From: Coptis chinensis
Lineage: Eukaryota > Streptophyta > Magnoliopsida > Ranunculales > Ranunculaceae
Direction of reading: 5' to 3'
NCBI GenBank assembly: GCA_015680905.1
Contig: CM027381.1
Location: 52,580,501-52,644,500 of the forward strand
DNA: 64,000 bases
Positions 23,854 to 33,150 of this stretch are shown here, piece by piece. Both the position numbers and the translations under genes were made by a program. Position 1 is the stretch's first letter; each line of letters begins with the position of its first letter. The notes under the pieces are model-generated. The model had not been told where the DNA came from. It worked only from the letters and a program-made list of their open reading frames with translations, and did no database searches.

Positions 23854-25195
23854 TGATAACTATAAAATGAGTAGTTTACCTACGAAATGAACGATGAATC
23901 CAAACGTAAGTAAACTAAACTTATCCTTTTACGTGGTTGATTATCAAAGCTTCTACTCTCAATGCGAATTGCACTAAATGGAGTACGAAGTTCGTTCCAC
24001 TCCTAGTTCCCTAGCATGGATTGTTTTCTAAGTCTAACTAGTCGCTCTTAAGTCAATGAGAGCTTTACGAAATATTATACTACGATACTTAATTAAGATG
24101 ATTACTAGAATTTAACTACAAATGCTATGGAAATACTATTGTTTGACTCTAGATAAAGGAATTAGAGGGGAATTGAATCCACCTCGAATCCAACTTAATG
24201 ACCTAGTACAGATTGTGGTATCTCGATTCTTACGTTTTCACGGCAAGAATTCCGAGTCTAATCCCTAGTGTTCATGGCATTTCTACCAAGTACTAACTAG
24301 CATGTGAGGTCGCCCACCCATTCTCATGGCGAAACGCGACCTTCTAGAGTGGAATAGATGCTACAACGTTTCTATACTAAACAACTAAGGTTTCATCAAG
24401 GCTTCATCAACCCCTCTAATGGAGGTTTAGCCTTGAGTCATCAATCTAACATTTACCATTAAATCTAAACTAAACATAATGTGAGAAATTGAGAATTACT
24501 TAATTTAGCAATAATGAATCTAATTTAATGGCTGGAATAAAACAATGACAAGAATTGAATTTAGATCTAAAATGGAAATGACAAATTCGAACTTGATAAA
24601 AATACTACTTTATTTATCTAATCAATCGAACAATGATTCGAGATTTAATCTAAAACAAGAATTTAAATGGAACTAAAACTTAATTTAATTAATAAAACTA
24701 GATCTATAATTCTATATCTTAATTTAGGTCTAACTAGCTACCATTAACAAAGAGCTAAGCTTTTGTTTTTATACATCCAGATCCAAAATTCGTGCATGGG
24801 CTTGGAGCGGGGTTTGGGCGAGAATCGGGCCCAAAACCAAATTCTTTAGTCCAAAAGGCCTCTTCAGCTGCAGTTAGCTTCCACAGACTTTTCGTCCACT
24901 TATGCTCCTCTGATTGGGTCAAGGCTTGGACCATTGCAAAGCTCTTTCGAGCCGGTCGTTTTGACATAAGGTAGGCCCAATTCCGAGGTCTGAGTCCGAA
25001 GATATGGCATTCGGAAGTTCTGCTGACTTTTGCTCCTTTATCTCGCTAATGTGGCACATTTCTGCACATAATGGACTTTGAAGCCTGAAATGCATAAAAA
25101 CACGTAATCAGTATTAACTCTTACTTATTATTCACATAATTGGTCTAACAGTATGATTATTAAGGGGTTAAAACTAAAGTTTTGGGCTCTTATCA
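23854..25195 (-). repeat. 5' LTR of the full-length Athila element
   Basis: Partner of 10541-11895, followed on plus by the second ATGGC target duplication. A clear TGGCGCC primer-binding site, as in the other LTR elements here, is not evident next to it. Confidence 0.95.
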
Positions 25196-25332
25196 ATGGC
25201 ACATAAGTTACATTAAGCTAGTAGGCTAGAGTTGGCTCTAATGTATGGAGAATGACTTGATGACTTACAATAGACTGATAAAGTACTACAAGCCTATAGA
25301 GTCTCTACCGAAATTACCACAATCACTACTAC

Positions 25333-25560
25333 CACTACTAAAAAAATGACTTGTGATGACAGCTTTTATCCGTCATAAAACAGGTTTAATGACATTTTTT
25401 CGTTTAAAAAACAACCGTCATTATAGAGCCCGTCATAAAAGTTAACAAAAAACATTATAAAGTTGATGACACTATTGACAAAAAAACGTCATAAAGTACC
25501 AACATTTAATGACAAAAATTATATTAGAAGCGTCGTAAAGTAGTATTTTTTTATGACGGT
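25333..25560 (+). mobile_element. CACTA-like transposon end with GTCATAA subterminal repeats
   Basis: Starts CACTACTAAAAAAATGAC, as expected for a CACTA (En/Spm) terminus. It is followed by repeated subterminal motifs in both orientations (CGTCATAAA, AATGACA, CGTCATTA, TGATGACA, ATGACGG). No matching inverted end was seen further right, so only one arm may remain. It sits about 140 bp outside the Athila 5' LTR. Confidence 0.6.
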
Positions 25561-26969
25561 TTTACTAAATCTGTCTAGATTTGAAGACAAAAAGGATCAA
25601 GATTTAACATGATTAAGGTTAGTTTGAGCAAAAACGTCATGAAAACTTTGTTATATTTTCAAAAAAAAAATTGTAATTACCATAATTACGGTAATTACTA
25701 TATATATGGCACTGTGGCACCAATTACATTTCTAGACAATAATGTGACAAATATTATAGCTTTGGAAAAAATATTTCCATTCCGTTCAAGAAAAAAAAAA
25801 GGAAACTTTTGAATAACATAATATTTTTCATTAATAATTATCTCAAAAACCTAATCACAAAACAACTTCATCGAATAATACGACCTTTCCATGGCCTTCA
25901 TCTTCCATTCACCAATCAAACCTTGGTTGAACCGAGCTACAATAAACCAGCAACCTTAGTTAAGTTAGAAACACTTCAAGTGCAATTCTTCCTACAAGAG
26001 AAACAAATAACGCAAAATTTAATTGGGCTCGCCATATGCGCTTCCAAAACCTTAATATGTCCAAATAGTGCAGTCCTTACTTTTGAAAGGTGAGTGCACC
26101 TTAAATTATAATAGCATCATACCATAAGCACTATTAGAAGTCATTTTAGAAAGATTGATTAAAAGGTATCTATTAGTACAAAGCAAAACATATAATAAGG
26201 TTGCCCAATTCTTCCATAGAATTTGACCCATTAACCTACAAAAGCAAGGGACTACCATGCTACATAGTGGCAGTGCTTGAACTTGATAGGTCCAAATCAT
26301 AATTATTGTGGAAAACCATGACTCACTCCTTCTCTTTTTTGCAATCATTGCATGGGTGATAACATGCACTTTACAATTATGATGTTCTAGATTCAGTTAC
26401 AAATAAAGTGTTGTACCCACTTGAGCGCCATCAAACTTTGGCTCATAAAATCAAAGGAAATACATGTTATTATAATATACAATCTACAAGAATTTCAGCA
26501 CACTATCTAACCAAATTCATGGTCCACAAAACGTGCAACCAAACGACCAAAAAAAATTCAAGGCAACGTTAAGGTGCCTTGCAAAGTTTTTAAATGTGTC
26601 ATACCTTATCAACTTCTACAAGCTTGAGCAACGTGGACACCACCAGCGCTCAGTTCACATGAATGAATGCACATATTGCACACAAAGGTGAACATAGTTC
26701 AACTGCAACAAAAGATGGGTGGACAGATCACTAAGTAGCTAAACATATACATGGACATGAGTTTCAAAATATACAAATTTGCATATAGGCACATTGAGAT
26801 AAAAAAAAAAAAAAAAGGATTAAATAATGGACACTAGTCATTTGCTTGTGAATGCTACTGTAAATGGCCATTTGGGTAGAGAGAAACTACTAGAGATTTA
26901 AGCAGAAGCAACAGAGCTCCTTGGTTATTCATGAAGATAATCAAGATAACTTAATTACAGTCATTGTTT
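25561..26969. other. Host-like intergenic DNA, no gene recognised
   Basis: AT-rich DNA without a convincing coding frame. A small palindromic cluster (GTAATTACCATAATTACGG, 25673-25691) is present. It could be the rest of the CACTA-like arm or ordinary intergenic sequence. Confidence 0.4.
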
Positions 26970-27263
26970 AAGGAGGTCAAAGAAAGTACCATCTCAAGAG
27001 CAACACTAGAAAGGCTTGGAATTCAAGCTGCCTATCAACAAGCTATCCCTATCCCTTGCACATGGTCTAGAGGACGACCTCAAGATGATGTTGCACCCAA
27101 TACTGATGTCTCCGTTATAGCAGGCTGACAGGCTCAACTAGATTTGGTGGACATATTAGAGATCACAATGGAGCAGTTTTATAAAGCATTTTATAGAGGT
27201 AATATAGATTCTAAGTCAGTCCTCCCTCAAGAGGTCAAAGCTATAGAGGTGGGCATCTGGTAA
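26970..27263 (+). pseudogene. Relic reading frame of unknown origin
   Basis: A plus frame stays open for 98 codons apart from one stop at 27126-27128. It reads SRATLERLGIQAAYQQAIPI and CTWSRGRPQDDVAPN, then LDLVDILEITMEQFYKAF and ends at 27261-27263. The composition looks like coding sequence rather than random AT-rich DNA, but I recognise no family and there is no starting Met. A short GGCATCTGGTAATA duplication follows at its end. Confidence 0.3.
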
Positions 27264-28177
27264 TAGGCATCTGGTAATAGGCATCATACCAGAAAGTGTA
27301 TTTTTGGTTCTTTCACGTTCAATTTCTTTAATCAATCCTAGATTCAGCTCTTTATTGTGTCAAACTAAAAGAAACTTAGATTTTCATAATGAAAAGTTTT
27401 TTTTTTTATAAAAAAATACACTTATACAAGTTATATATGTACACAAGATGATTTTAGCAATGAGGCAACACATACTACTTCGACTATGATTTCAATTATG
27501 ATAAACTACTGAATAAATAAATTAAGGAATTACATACTTCCAACTAAATGTTCATAAGTATGGACTATGATATAACCAAAGAATGGCGTTAAAATAACTT
27601 GCATTTGTCAAACTCTAGCTTGTTGACTAGTGTACATGAACCCGGCCAAATAAAAATGATCAAATTCAATACTTCTCTAAGTAGCACTAATTGAACCAAA
27701 GCAGCAAAAACTTCAATCGTTTGTCTAAGTTAGGTGTTCTAGAACCTAGAATGATAACTATTACCAAGTAAACACAGGATGCAAACGCAAAGTATAGCAA
27801 CATAAAACGAGAACGTACTCTACATTGGAGCTCCAAATCAACAAAGACCAGTAGGCCTTCTTCGAAATACCTTGACATGAGAAAGTTCCCCTTTAATTAG
27901 TGTTCTCTTGAGCTAGCTCATCGTCCACTATTCAAAATAACAATAATGCAAAACACCTGATTCTTTACATCTCAACTCGGTTAGATAATTTAGGATACAA
28001 ATTCAACAACAAAAGAAATAACAGAGGAGAAAAAAAATCTTACTTGTCGACAAAATGAACGTTCTCCTTGAGATGGTTGAGTGGGAACATTGAACGTGAT
28101 AAGTTTGCATCTTGATTCTGAGATTACAACATAGTTATATTCACTTTTGATTATGAGAATTGAGAAGCGTGATGTAC
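27264..28177. other. Intergenic DNA flanking the ABCG relic
   Basis: No further ABC-transporter exon could be found here on the minus strand, although the next exon of the family (Walker B and signature region) would be expected downstream of 28178. No RNA gene or element end was recognised. Confidence 0.4.
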
Positions 28178-28608
28178 CTTTAAAATATACTCGGTCTGAA
28201 GACTGTTTTTGATTCCTTCCATTGTGGTGGCCTGAAATATGACAAATTGAAGACAAAGATGGAGTTGGAATCTGAAGGTTTAAACATTTTGCATTGAAGC
28301 AGAAGGTGAGATAACACAAGAAGAGAAAGTGTACCTTCATGAACAGATCAACTTCTGTGTCGGGGAAAATTCCTAAAGCATTCTCTTGCCTTGCAAGCTC
28401 AGTTAGCAAATCTGTTATAGTAACATCTTTACAAGTGTACCGAATTGAGAAAAGGGGATATGTGGAAACTTTTGTTTAGATTATCGTATCTCGCTCCAAC
28501 CCCTTGGCATCTCGTGGAGAAATCAGGAGTTTCTTTAACAGTCATCTCTGGTGTGTGAACATCATTCTGACTAATGTACACATATGTCTTCTGGGGTACG
28601 AATTCATT
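28178..28608 (-). pseudogene. Relic of a full-size ABCG (PDR-type) transporter gene, three exons
   Basis: Minus strand, in order. Exon A (28608-28485) reads [20 protein letters not shown] then [20 protein letters not shown] and Y. Exon B (28411-28335) reads LLTELARQENALGIFPD then TEVDLFMK. Exon C (28231-28178) reads ATTMEGIKNSLQTEYILK. This is the stretch of the first nucleotide-binding domain between Walker A and the signature motif in plant PDR transporters, which export terpenoids, hormones and toxins across the plasma membrane. Exon phases fit (G + AT restores Asp between A and B). The donor after exon A reads AT rather than GT. Walker A, Walker B, all membrane domains and the rest of the roughly 1,400-residue family protein are absent, so it is a non-functional fragment. 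Confidence 0.85.
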
Positions 28609-28851
28609 CCTTTAGACAAACCAGATTCAAAAGAAAAACTACTTTAGACCAATACATTGAACAAATTATACGCTCTCTACTTCCATCAAATTATTATTTG
28701 TTGACCAATGTGGCAACTTGTACTGTACACATGGGAATATGGGATATGTTATCGACTAAAACTACTTTATTAAAATCACAATGGTGTTATGTGGTGACAA
28801 TATCAACACTCTGATTTTCATATCTGTAATTGTATTTTACATTCATTTAAC

Positions 28852-28878
28852 ATATATATATATATATATATATATATA
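28852..28878. repeat. (TA)n microsatellite
   Basis: Uninterrupted alternating TA run of about 26 bases directly abutting the left end of the outer MITE. Confidence 0.9.
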
Positions 28879-29253
28879 GGGATAGAGGCACATTCATTAT
28901 GCACACATTATAGTTATATTTTCGACATACAAATGAATTAAGGCCTAGTTTTTTGTGGAGATGATCTCCCCACCATGAAGATCATTCTCACAAAAAATCA
29001 TAATATTTGGATATGTCTAACTATGTAAAAATTAGTGTTCATTTGTGTTCATTTTTAAACTTTTCATCTAATGGTCTAAAAGTTTTGTGAGCATCTTCTA
29101 ATATTAAACTTTTTTGAATAAGTTGAATTTTTGTGAACATGTTCTCCATGGCGGGGAGATCATATCTACAAAAAATCAGCCTTTAATTTAACTTTGAAGT
29201 CCATGAGTTTGCTTGGATTAATTTATAATATGGCTATAATGTGCCGCTATCCC
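28879..29253. mobile_element. Outer MITE with GGGATAGAGGCACATT ends
   Basis: Terminal inverted repeats GGGATAGAGGCACATT (28879-28894) and AATGTGCCGCTATCCC (29238-29253) match at 15 of 16 positions. The 375-bp element has no coding capacity and carries a second MITE inside it. The left flank is the TA microsatellite; no clear target duplication was found. Confidence 0.75.
28938..29186. mobile_element. Inner MITE, copy 1 (nested)
   Basis: About 40-bp imperfect terminal inverted repeats: TTAAGGCCTAG... through GATCTCCCCACCATG on the left, and CATGGCGGGGAGATC through ...CAGCCTTTAA on the right. 249 bp, non-coding, lying inside the outer MITE. A second copy begins at 29254. Confidence 0.8.
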
Positions 29254-29479
29254 GATGATTTCCCCACCATGAAGATCATTCTCACAAAAAATCATAATAT
29301 TTGGATATGTCTAACTATGTAAAAATTAGTGTTCATTTGTGTTCATTTTTTAACTTTTCACCTAATGGTCTAAACGTTTTGTGAGCATATTCTAATGTTA
29401 GACTTTTTGAATGAGCTGAATTTTTGTGAACATGTTCTCCATGGTGGGGAAATCATATCTACTAAAAATCAGTCCTTAA
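29254..29479. mobile_element. Inner MITE, copy 2 (left end incomplete)
   Basis: Direct repeat of 28955-29179, with over 90% identity by eye across about 215 bp. It starts directly at the right end of the outer MITE and lacks the first part of the left inverted repeat, while its right end (CAGTCCTTAA) is present. Confidence 0.8.
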
Positions 29480-29807
29480 TTCAACTTTGAACTTTTTTTA
29501 TTTATGAATATTATTATATCACAATGAAGGTCCAATATTTGGTTGTATAGAGGTAATAGAAATTTAGAAATGACCTGCCCCAATTAATCTGCTAGAGATG
29601 TACACACTCCAAAACAAGTTTAGATATATTAGTTTAGTAGAGCCAGACAAAGACATAGAGAGAAGAGATATTAAAGGTCAAACGCAACTCAGATTTAGAT
29701 TTAACTATGCCAACTAATAAGTCACCTCCATGTGATGTGTGAAGGCATGTGAAAATTGAACCTAGTTTTCTAGCTCCATTTGGTTTTATATAAATATACT
29801 ATGGTGG
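29480..29807. other. Upstream region of the GASA gene, nothing recognised
   Basis: AT-rich non-coding DNA between MITEs. Contains a TATATAAATATA string near 29788 that could act as a TATA element but lies about 370 bp before the GASA start codon. Confidence 0.4.
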
Positions 29808-29983
29808 TTAACGAGTATTACACCCCACTAGATGAGTCAATTAGGATTTCCTCCACTAAATGAGAAATTAGGGTCTCTCTCCAAATACACACAAAAAATG
29901 GGTTGATTGTGTTTTTTTTTTGTGTATTGGGAGGAGGAAAGACTCTAATTTCCCATCTAATAGGGGAGAAATCCTACTTCATC

Positions 29984-30037
<54 letters not shown>

Positions 30038-30093
30038 TGGGGTGGGTGGGTTGGTGGGAATCCTGGCTCATCTAGTGGGGTAATACTCGTTAA
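29808..30093. mobile_element. Foldback MITE directly upstream of the GASA gene
   Basis: Begins TTAACGAGTATTACACCCC and ends GGGGTAATACTCGTTAA. The arms stay complementary for about 130 bp (CTAGATGAG, GAAATTAGGGTCTCT and CAATACACA blocks have inverted partners), so the whole 286-bp unit can fold into one hairpin. Both ends show TTAA, compatible with a TTAA or TAA target duplication (piggyBac- or PIF/Harbinger-like; undecided). A TG microsatellite lies within the right arm. Its right edge is only 67 bp before the GASA start codon. Confidence 0.85.
29997..30036 (+). repeat. (TG)20 microsatellite
   Basis: Forty-base perfect TG run inside the right arm of the foldback MITE. Likely length-polymorphic. 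Confidence 0.95.
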
Positions 30094-30096
30094 CCC

Positions 30097-30105
30097 ATAT
30101 ATATC
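30097..30105 (+). promoter_or_regulatory. Candidate TATA box of the GASA gene
   Basis: CATATATAT starts 4 bp beyond the foldback MITE and about 60 bp before the start codon, leaving room for a short leader. Suggestive spacing only; no transcription start is visible from sequence. Confidence 0.4.
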
Positions 30106-30160
30106 CCAATGGTTCTCTTCCAATCCTCTATGTTGTCTTCTATTTTTGTCCATTTCAGTA

Positions 30161-30941
30161 ATGGCTTTGAAAGCATTAGTCTTCTTATTGGCCTCTTTTC
30201 TTTTAGTTACTTCTTCTAAGGTAGGACATTCAACCCCTTAATTCTCTCTCTTTTTTTAAGTTTTGTTTCTCAATCTGCCTAATGAAACCATTTTCATATA
30301 TTGCTTGCAGGTATCATCAAATGAGGAAGAGAACTTCATGGAGGTAATCTTTGAGACTTGCTTGGCTCAATGTTATACTCTGAACAACATTTGCTTATTA
30401 AAAAAAATGAAAAAATGAAAAAAAAAAGAAATGGCCTTGTTAATGCATAATATGAGTTTAATTTTGATATATTGTCTTACTAATACGACTGACCTTAATG
30501 CATATTAGTTCAGCATGCTAATGATGTGTATGTTGATCTTTTACATTTAACTAGGCCACCTCCCTAACGAGGTGCCCAGCTCCAGTTAAGGCTCCATTCC
30601 CGAAAGTGTTGCCTCCAGTGAAATTACAAGGTAACATCAATGCTCCCTATCACCATTGGCGATATTACTATACTACTTTTTAATAAGCTAGTATAATTGA
30701 TAGTAGTGTTTGCTGTAACGGAAGTCGTTTTATAACACATTTTTGGTTTAATTGCAGAGTGTCCTTTATTGTGCAAGGGTACCGCAAATTGCACTTTAGG
30801 CCGAAACATTGCATAAGAGCGTGTGAGAAGTGCTGTCGGCGTTGCAAATGTGTCCCACCAGGCACTTTCGGAAACAAGATGATGTGTGGAAAGTGTTACA
30901 CCAATATGGAAACTCATGGAAAGAGGCTCAAGTGCCCTTAA
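30161..30941 (+). pseudogene. GASA/snakin (gibberellin-regulated) small cysteine-rich peptide gene, frame broken in the last exon
   Basis: Four exons with GT-AG borders: 30161-30220, 30311-30343, 30555-30630, 30758-30941. Exon 1 encodes a 20-residue signal peptide (MALKALVFLLASFLLVTSSK); exons 2-3 a short variable region ending PFPKVLPPVKLQ; exon 4 the GASA domain. GASA peptides are secreted, disulphide-rich regulators of growth and defence with 12 conserved Cys. Exon 4 opens in phase with ECPLLCKG, but one base is missing within 30781-30785, giving a stop at 30814-30816. The other frame then continues KLHFRPKHCIRACEKCC and CVPPGTFGN to KCP at 30939, as in the family. Cys 3 is lost at the lesion. 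All splice signals and the other 11 Cys remain, so this is either a very recent pseudogene or a one-base assembly error. Expected length about 118 residues. Confidence 0.92.
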
Positions 30942-31982
30942 AATTTCGTTAGTAACGTAGTATATGATCCTGATGTTCTATTGTAGGAAATTTTCGGGCA
31001 AGTTATGGTTGTACTAATCAATCCAATTATTATAAAAGAAAAAAGGTTCAAGAATGCAATGGATCCTAGAGATGGAAATAAATATTTTTGACTTCGGAAG
31101 CTTGTGCAACTTGAAAGTTAGACCCCTTATAAATAAACAGAAGAGGTTTGCAAAACTACGTAATCACATTTGAGAGATGACATGACTTGGTATGTATTCC
31201 TAGAAAACTTATAACTCCATGACTTGGAACTTCCAAGGGTTGGAGAGAGCCAATTTGTTTACACCCAGATAATATCTAACATAAGACGTACACCTGGCTT
31301 ACTGGATGTCTGGATCATCATTCATTGTTTTTTTTTTGGTAAAGACGGTTATGAATAATCATAGAAAAGACTGCCCAAATTTTGGAAGATCACCACTCTG
31401 TCTCTCTTTTATAGTGTTGTGATTTGTGAATACTGAATGAGAGTGCAGACGACTTGAAACATGGTAGATGTTGACTCAAACATTCTTCTTGCAATCAGCA
31501 TTTATATATCTGGCACTAAATGAGAGGGCTGTAGAGATCACTAGATACAAGTTATACAACACAAATCAGCATTTCAACCAGAACACTTTTAATTAACCAG
31601 AAGCAAAAATCAGCAGTCAACATTCAGCACTTAGTTGAAACAAACATGCCCACAGAGCAGGATTTTATTTGGAGATTATTTTAGTTGCAAAAGCAATGTC
31701 ACAAAAGCCTTTTGTTAAAGCAGCAACAACAACTACCTAATGCGGCCCCGGTTAGCCTTCGTTGAAGTATTAATCGCCCTGATTTCTGCCTAAATCACCC
31801 ACCACAAGAAACATAATGATACAGGCAACGAAATCAATATGTTCATACAAAAAATAAGCTAATCTCTTCAAAACACAACATACTACTCTAGCCAAGAAAA
31901 GGGAGTAGGAGACATTTAGATACTACTGATTCCGGTGAACTCTAACCCAGTACTAGTCATCCACCTAATAGTACGTATGGAC
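30942..31982. other. Intergenic region between two convergent GASA genes
   Basis: AT-rich DNA likely holding the 3' untranslated regions of both genes. No further coding exon or element end was recognised. A short T run is present near 31328. Confidence 0.45.
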
Positions 31983-32175
31983 TCATGGACATTTGAACCT
32001 GTTTCCATGGGTTTTCATGTTTGTGTAGCAGCTCCCACATAATTCCCTATTTCCTGCAGTCCCTGGGGGAACGCATTTGCACCTTGCCACCTTATTCAAC
32101 ATGTTCCACATGCTCTAGTGCATATATTGGGCCTAGAATGGTGGTTACACCGCGCCGCACATAATCGTCTACAAT
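31983..32175 (-). pseudogene. Second GASA gene, last exon on the minus strand, frame broken
   Basis: Minus strand, acceptor TTGTTCCAG then the exon at 32175. It reads CRRLCAARCNHHSRPN, ICTRACGTC, then after a lost base RCKCVPPGTAGNREL, CGSCYTNMKTHGNRFKCP and stop (31985-31983). This is the 12-Cys GASA domain of secreted growth/defence peptides. One base is missing within 32090-32098, producing a stop at 32096-32098 and removing the second Cys of the usual CC pair (Cys 7). The acceptor phase (one base carried in) matches the last exon of the plus-strand GASA gene. Upstream exons (signal peptide, variable region) were not found before the copia fragment begins near 32588; they may be lost or too diverged. 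The tail is clearly different from the 30161 gene, so this is a paralogue and not a fresh copy. Confidence 0.88.
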
Positions 32176-32585
32176 CTGGAACAAATTGACAATAACCGCA
32201 AGTAATCTAGTAAATGAAGAAGGATGCCAAGTTTGCCAACAGATACTAAAAAAGGATTTACGTGGTACTATAGCTTAGACAGATGCACAAGGTGCCGAGA
32301 CAGAAAAGGTACACAGATAAGTTACGTGGTACACATGGCTATTGCAAAGGATTCAGTTTTACATTGATTTCCTAGCTTTGCATAATGGCCGGAAAACAAA
32401 GCAAGTTATAACAAACCTGTTTTCCCTGTACGCCTCCAAATGCCACCTCTAACAACACCCTGTCATGTAAAGGAAATGTAAAAGCCACACTCAGAAATAT
32501 TTGTCCAGCCATTATTCTACTACATGGACACCAAATAATGTTTCCAAACCCCGGTTTTAACAATCTTAAGGAAAGACTTTCGAGA
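32176..32585. other. Upstream flank of the second GASA gene
   Basis: No certain exon seen. The minus-strand frame at 32480-32395 reads MAGQIFLSVAFTFPLHDR and onward to a possible donor, but its phase does not fit the GASA acceptor and it does not resemble a GASA signal peptide. Confidence 0.35.
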
Positions 32586-32587
32586 TG

Positions 32588-33150
32588 TCTACACCACCAA
32601 ACACACCGAACATGAAACTGACAAGACGAATTCTGGAGTAATTGAGGTCACTTCTAATCTGTTTGATGTTGCGCCTATACTATCTGCTGGCAACTTACCT
32701 GATGTGTCCAAGATTGAATCCTTCAATGGTGCTCACTTCAAGCATTGGAAGGAGAGGGTGTCATTAGCCCCGGATGTCTTTAAGTATGCAAGGTATCGTA
32801 CTGAATCTGCACCCATGGAAGGTTCTATTGATTTCGAAAGAAATCGTGTTGCTTGGATAAAAGGTAACAAGTTATGTCGTCATGCAATTATTAGTACCCT
32901 GTCTAATGAGATTTTTTTATATTTACTGTTTATCTAAAAACGCACATAAAATATGGAATAGTTTGAACAAGAAATATATAATTGAAGATGCTCGTACTCA
33001 AAAATATGTTGTAAGGAATTTTCTTAAGTTCCAGATGAGAGAGGATAGAGATGTAACGTCTGAAATCCATGAATTTTATGTACTAGTTAGTAATCTGAAA
33101 ACTAAGGGTATTAATTTACCCAAACCCCAAGACAAAGAAACAGATACAGA
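32588..33150 (+). mobile_element. Ty1/copia gag fragment
   Basis: Plus-strand traces of a copia Gag (UBN2/gag_pre family): LPDVSKIESFNGAHFKHWKE, RVAWIKGNKLCRHAIIS, IWNSLNKKY, MREDRDVTSEIHEFYVL. No copia protease, integrase or RT follows. Near 33150 the sequence changes abruptly to Tat-type pol. A fossil fragment with a few breaks. Confidence 0.85.

Larger units (their letters stand above)
10541..25195 (-). mobile_element. Athila-type Ty3/gypsy retrotransposon, full length with both LTRs
   Basis: Two near-identical direct repeats of about 1.35 kb (10541-11895 and 23854-25195) bound it, both starting TGATAACTATAAAATGAG and ending GGGCTCTTATCA. The 5-bp target duplication is ATGGC on both sides (10536-10540, 25196-25200). 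Between them, on minus, lie gag, protease, RT, RNase H, integrase and an extra ORF before the 3' LTR, the Athila layout. A TTTGGGGTGGTTTGATAAG-like polypurine junction borders the 3' LTR. LTR identity is high (roughly 98% by eye), so insertion is recent. Coding parts carry many breaks (more than ten). Confidence 0.95.

Noticed and set aside
29903-30241. A longer protein starting upstream of the GASA signal peptide
   Set aside because: The frame runs through the foldback MITE and the TG microsatellite (Val-Cys repeats). The start at 30161 gives a proper signal peptide and the first donor site lies at 30220.
32372-32563. Possible upstream exon of the minus-strand GASA gene (MAGQIFLSV...)
   Set aside because: Its donor phase does not fit the acceptor at 32175 and the sequence lacks the features of a GASA signal peptide or variable region.
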